From positions 310,001 through 374,000 of the forward strand of contig JAOAPC010000024.1 of assembly GCA_025462735.1 (NCBI GenBank): a stretch of DNA of 64,000 nucleotides, written 5' to 3'. Below, one piece after another: positions 61,849 to 64,000 of this stretch. Below the pieces are notes generated by a model. That model was not told the origin of the DNA and did no database searches. It was given only the letters and a program-made list of their open reading frames with translations. The stretch's first letter is position 1; the number at the start of each line of letters is the position of its first letter. The stretch is from Acidobacteriaceae bacterium (lineage in GTDB: Bacteria; Acidobacteriota; Terriglobia; Terriglobales; Acidobacteriaceae). Position numbers and translations under genes: made by a program.

Positions 61849-62256
61849 ATGAATTTCGAGGAAACCCTCTACCTGCGTGACGATGAAGCCGACGAATTTG
61901 GTGATTCCAGCGCTTTCAGCGACTCGCTCGACGAAGATTACGAAGAGGAAGAAGAGGAAGAAGAAGCCGAAGCTCCATCTGGTTCCATAATGGAAGATCG
62001 GCAACCCTTCGGCGCCCCTGCTCCAGCCCCGATCGGTGGCGGCGGCGGCGGATCCAGATCAGCCCCACGTAAGCCAGCTAAGAAAAAAGCAGCGCGGAAG
62101 GCTCCGAAGAAAGCCGCAAAAAAGAAATCTGCAAAAAAGAAATCCGCGAAGAAATCTCCGCGGAAAGCTACCAAGAAAAAATCAGCTAAGAAGAAATCCT
62201 CGAAGAAGTCATCAAAGAAGAGCGCAAAGAAAAAGGGCGGGCGTCGTCGCCGCTAG
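61849..62256 (+). CDS. Acidic-headed protein with a histone H1-like lysine tail
   Basis: This 135-residue protein is split in two. Residues about 1-45 are acidic (DDEADEFGD, then a run of Glu), and residues about 70-135 are almost only Lys, Ala, Ser, Pro and Arg in KKSAKKKSAKKS-type repeats, ending GGRRRR. The tail is of the histone-H1-like type that binds nucleic acid and is intrinsically disordered. The acidic head may balance or regulate it. A repeat region in DNA underlies the tail, so its length may vary between strains. GAGGAAAG precedes the ATG. Confidence 0.8.
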   Translation: MNFEETLYLRDDEADEFGDSSAFSDSLDEDYEEEEEEEEAEAPSGSIMEDRQPFGAPAPAPIGGGGGGSRSAPRKPAKKKAARKAPKKAAKKKSAKKKSAKKSPRKATKKKSAKKKSSKKSSKKSAKKKGGRRRR

Positions 62257-62276
62257 TTATTTCTGAATTCTTAATT

Positions 62277-62307
62277 GGCCGCGGCGCAATGCTGCGGCCT
62301 TTTTGTT
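62277..62307 (+). terminator. Rho-independent terminator after the lysine-tail gene
   Basis: GGCCGC and GCGGCC form a stem with an 11-base loop, followed by TTTTTGTTT. It lies 20 bases past the stop codon at 62256. Confidence 0.9.
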
Positions 62308-62329
62308 TCATCCGTCGGCTAAGACGGCA

Positions 62330-64000
62330 TCAATGAACAGTGATGTTCACCGTCGATTGGAAGTAGCGGCCGGAAGAGTCTTTGGCTTGCACCGTGACCC
62401 GGTGAGTGCCGACTGACATCGCGATAGATGTATTCAGGCTCCCTCCTGAAGCAGTCCATTGCTTCACCCCGTCTACCCACACGAACGTATTGGTCACTGT
62501 GGCGGCGGAATCGGTAGTGCCCGCAACAATCTTCACAGGTGACGTGACCGTAGAATTTGGCGCGGGAGTGCAGATCGTTACCGAAGGATCGGTGGAGCTA
62601 AGCGTGCATGACGAAGTTCCAATCGTCACGAAAATCGTCTGCTTGGTGAGAACACCGGTCGTGTCTACAGACTGCACCGTGAGCCGATGGCTCCCTGCTG
62701 CCGTAGTAACTGAGGTGTTCACGTTCGCGCCGCTTACCTGATAGACCTTCACACCATCCAACCAGATTTGAGAGTTGTTGACGGGATTTGCCATATGTGC
62801 GGCGGCCTGCACCGTAAAAGGCGAACTCACGGTCGCGTTATTGGCAGGAGCACAGATATTTACTGATGGAACCGTTGCTGAAGGTTGGCAACCCGTGGTC
62901 GATCCCGCGGTCACGTTGATGGTCTGGCCGAAGACTCGTTTGTCCCCGTTCATCGCTTGCACAATCAGTTGATGGCCGCCCGCTGACATGGTCACATTCG
63001 TATTCAGCGTCACGCCGGAAGTACTGTAAACCTTGATTCCATCCATCCAGATGGAAAATGAATTTATCGGAGACGACGAGTTCACCCCAGCAACAATGTT
63101 TGCCGGCGAAGTTACAGTCGAATTGTTGAGCGGCTTGCAAACGGTCAGCGAAGGATCAGTTGTGCTCTGTTGGCACGGCGGTACAGGGAACAGAAAGAAA
63201 TCCAGCTCATTCGGAAAATAATCGTTCAGACTGACGCTCTTAGTGCCAGCTTGGTAGCCGGCTGCACTCGCACTTGCAGCGACCTGGCCCGGCGGGAGCG
63301 TAAGTGAGTACCGGCCAGTGCTGTCAGTCGTAGCGGTCGCCCCACCTACGTTAACCGTTGCCCCGGCTATTGAATTGCAACCAAGTCCATATGAAGCTGT
63401 CCGCACACGGCCGTTCACAACAGCAGTTCCGCTCCCGGCAGCGCCATCGTTATGCCACTTCAGAGTAAATTGATTACCGGAGTCCGAGAGGGACAGTCCT
63501 GTGTACGGCGAATAAGTTTTGACGTTAATAGTGTTGTTCGAAGGTGAAAATTGCATAATCCGGAGATAGCCGTTTCCGCCGTTCGTCCAGTCCTGCCAGT
63601 TCGCGAATATCTGGTGGACAAAGTTCCCTGCCACGCCCAGGTCGGACCGTCGCGCATTGAACTTGTTGGTGATGTGTCCGCTTAACACGACGCTGATGTT
63701 CGAATATTGGCTGATGAGCTTCGACCATTGACGCGAACCATCGTTGTCGCCGATCATGTCGGCGGTATCGCATTCGTCGACCTGGGTACTGTCGGAATAA
63801 AGATAGCTGTGCGTGACCACTATCACTTCTTTGTTTGTATTGGCGTCCAAGATGGATTTGGCCCACGCCAGCGCTGAGTCTCGTGGCACATATTCCAAGA
63901 CCAAGATCAGATAGCTCTTCCCGCCCCACGTGAAGGTCGCGTAGAAATTTTCGTTGCTACCAGGCGGATAGTTTGACGAACCGTAGTAGGCCTTGTTGGC
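62330..64000 (-). CDS. Secreted metallophosphoesterase with Ig-like repeats, C-terminal part
   Basis: The gene begins beyond the right edge and 556 codons are seen. The upstream part has metallophosphoesterase features (VVTHSYLYSD, VVLSGHITNKF, an Asp-rich stretch) and the N-terminal GNHD part is outside the window. Then follow a carboxypeptidase-regulatory-like domain (about 50 residues, AGATVNVGGATATTD) and three similar Ig-like repeats of about 90 residues, each holding a DPS(V/L)T-IC/CKP start, NSTVTSP-like words and a WxDGxK segment. The protein should be exported and cell-surface located. The repeats probably bind or display the enzyme; the substrate is unknown. Confidence 0.85.
   Translation of the reverse strand, partial: ANKAYYGSSNYPPGSNENFYATFTWGGKSYLILVLEYVPRDSALAWAKSILDANTNKEVIVVTHSYLYSDSTQVDECDTADMIGDNDGSRQWSKLISQYSNISVVLSGHITNKFNARRSDLGVAGNFVHQIFANWQDWTNGGNGYLRIMQFSPSNNTINVKTYSPYTGLSLSDSGNQFTLKWHNDGAAGSGTAVVNGRVRTASYGLGCNSIAGATVNVGGATATTDSTGRYSLTLPPGQVAASASAAGYQAGTKSVSLNDYFPNELDFFLFPVPPCQQSTTDPSLTVCKPLNNSTVTSPANIVAGVNSSSPINSFSIWMDGIKVYSTSGVTLNTNVTMSAGGHQLIVQAMNGDKRVFGQTINVTAGSTTGCQPSATVPSVNICAPANNATVSSPFTVQAAAHMANPVNNSQIWLDGVKVYQVSGANVNTSVTTAAGSHRLTVQSVDTTGVLTKQTIFVTIGTSSCTLSSTDPSVTICTPAPNSTVTSPVKIVAGTTDSAATVTNTFVWVDGVKQWTASGGSLNTSIAMSVGTHRVTVQAKDSSGRYFQSTVNITVH

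Noticed and set aside
61938-62174. Minus-strand frame rich in Phe and Ala opposite the lysine-tail gene
   Set aside because: It is the mirror of Lys codons (AAA/AAG read as Phe) and has no ribosome site.

Overview
The window looks like chromosomal DNA of an acidobacterium, probably class Terriglobia. This is an inference from content: two large TonB-dependent receptors of the Oar type (carboxypeptidase-regulatory domain followed by a plug and barrel), a DUF5818-type exported protein, duplicated Crp/Fnr regulators, many short palindromic intergenic repeats, moderately high G+C, and heme synthesis from glutamate (HemL). No phage genome, CRISPR array, rRNA operon or transposase was seen. One tRNA gene (Pro, anticodon GGG) is present.

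Layout. 1-3.7 kb: end of ergothioneine synthesis (egtB partial, egtD), a small membrane protein, and a sulfur-carrier activation pair (MoeB/ThiF-rhodanese fusion plus a MoaD/ThiS-like protein with a tail after its GG). 3.7-6.6 kb: a palindrome cluster, a small exported protein, an OprB porin remnant and hemL. 6.7-15 kb: an apparent metal-acquisition locus of DUF2946-like protein, TonB receptor, barrel protein, ZnuA-like binding protein, ZnuB-like permease, a Cys-containing exported protein and a Met-rich barrel protein; no ABC ATPase lies among them. 15-21.7 kb: aldo/keto reductase, small proteins, a heme operon hemE-hemH-hemG and a Met/His-rich exported protein. 21.7-28.8 kb: GtrA plus CDP-alcohol phosphatidyltransferase, a class III aminotransferase, murJ, two Crp/Fnr paralogues and a bactofilin.

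29-34 kb: an RNase R gene carrying two palindrome-bearing in-frame insertions, then tRNA-Pro followed by a Tat-exported phospholipase-type phosphoesterase and a 25-nt duplication of the tRNA 3' end, which together look like a small tRNA-targeted islet. 34-43 kb: an NlpC/P60-like protein, a tandem PilZ protein, a decayed response-regulator pseudogene, a YfgM-like TPR protein, DksA-like, tyrS, an Avd/IVP-type four-helix bundle gene between AT-rich inverted repeats, purN and small membrane proteins. 43-49 kb: a lone E1-beta dehydrogenase subunit, a cytochrome c/IorA/IorB molybdenum hydroxylase operon and a GH5 glycosidase.

49-64 kb: two toxin-antitoxin modules (AbrB-PIN and AbrB-Doc) on either side of panB, a deoxynucleoside kinase, a polysaccharide deacetylase, an isoaspartyl peptidase that seems to use a CTG start, a 1259-residue TonB receptor, paired half-size EamA transporters, an 8-Cys bacterial metallothionein, a LysM lytic transglycosylase, a protein with an acidic head and a histone-H1-like tail, and the 3' part of a secreted metallophosphoesterase with Ig-like repeats.

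Themes. Metal handling recurs (uptake locus, Met/His-rich proteins, metallothionein, heme genes). Short palindromic repeats recur in intergenic DNA and, in rnr, inside a gene. The most unusual items are the repeat-derived insertions in rnr, the tRNA-Pro islet, the repeat-flanked four-helix bundle gene, the GG-tailed sulfur carrier and the uptake operon without an ATPase.
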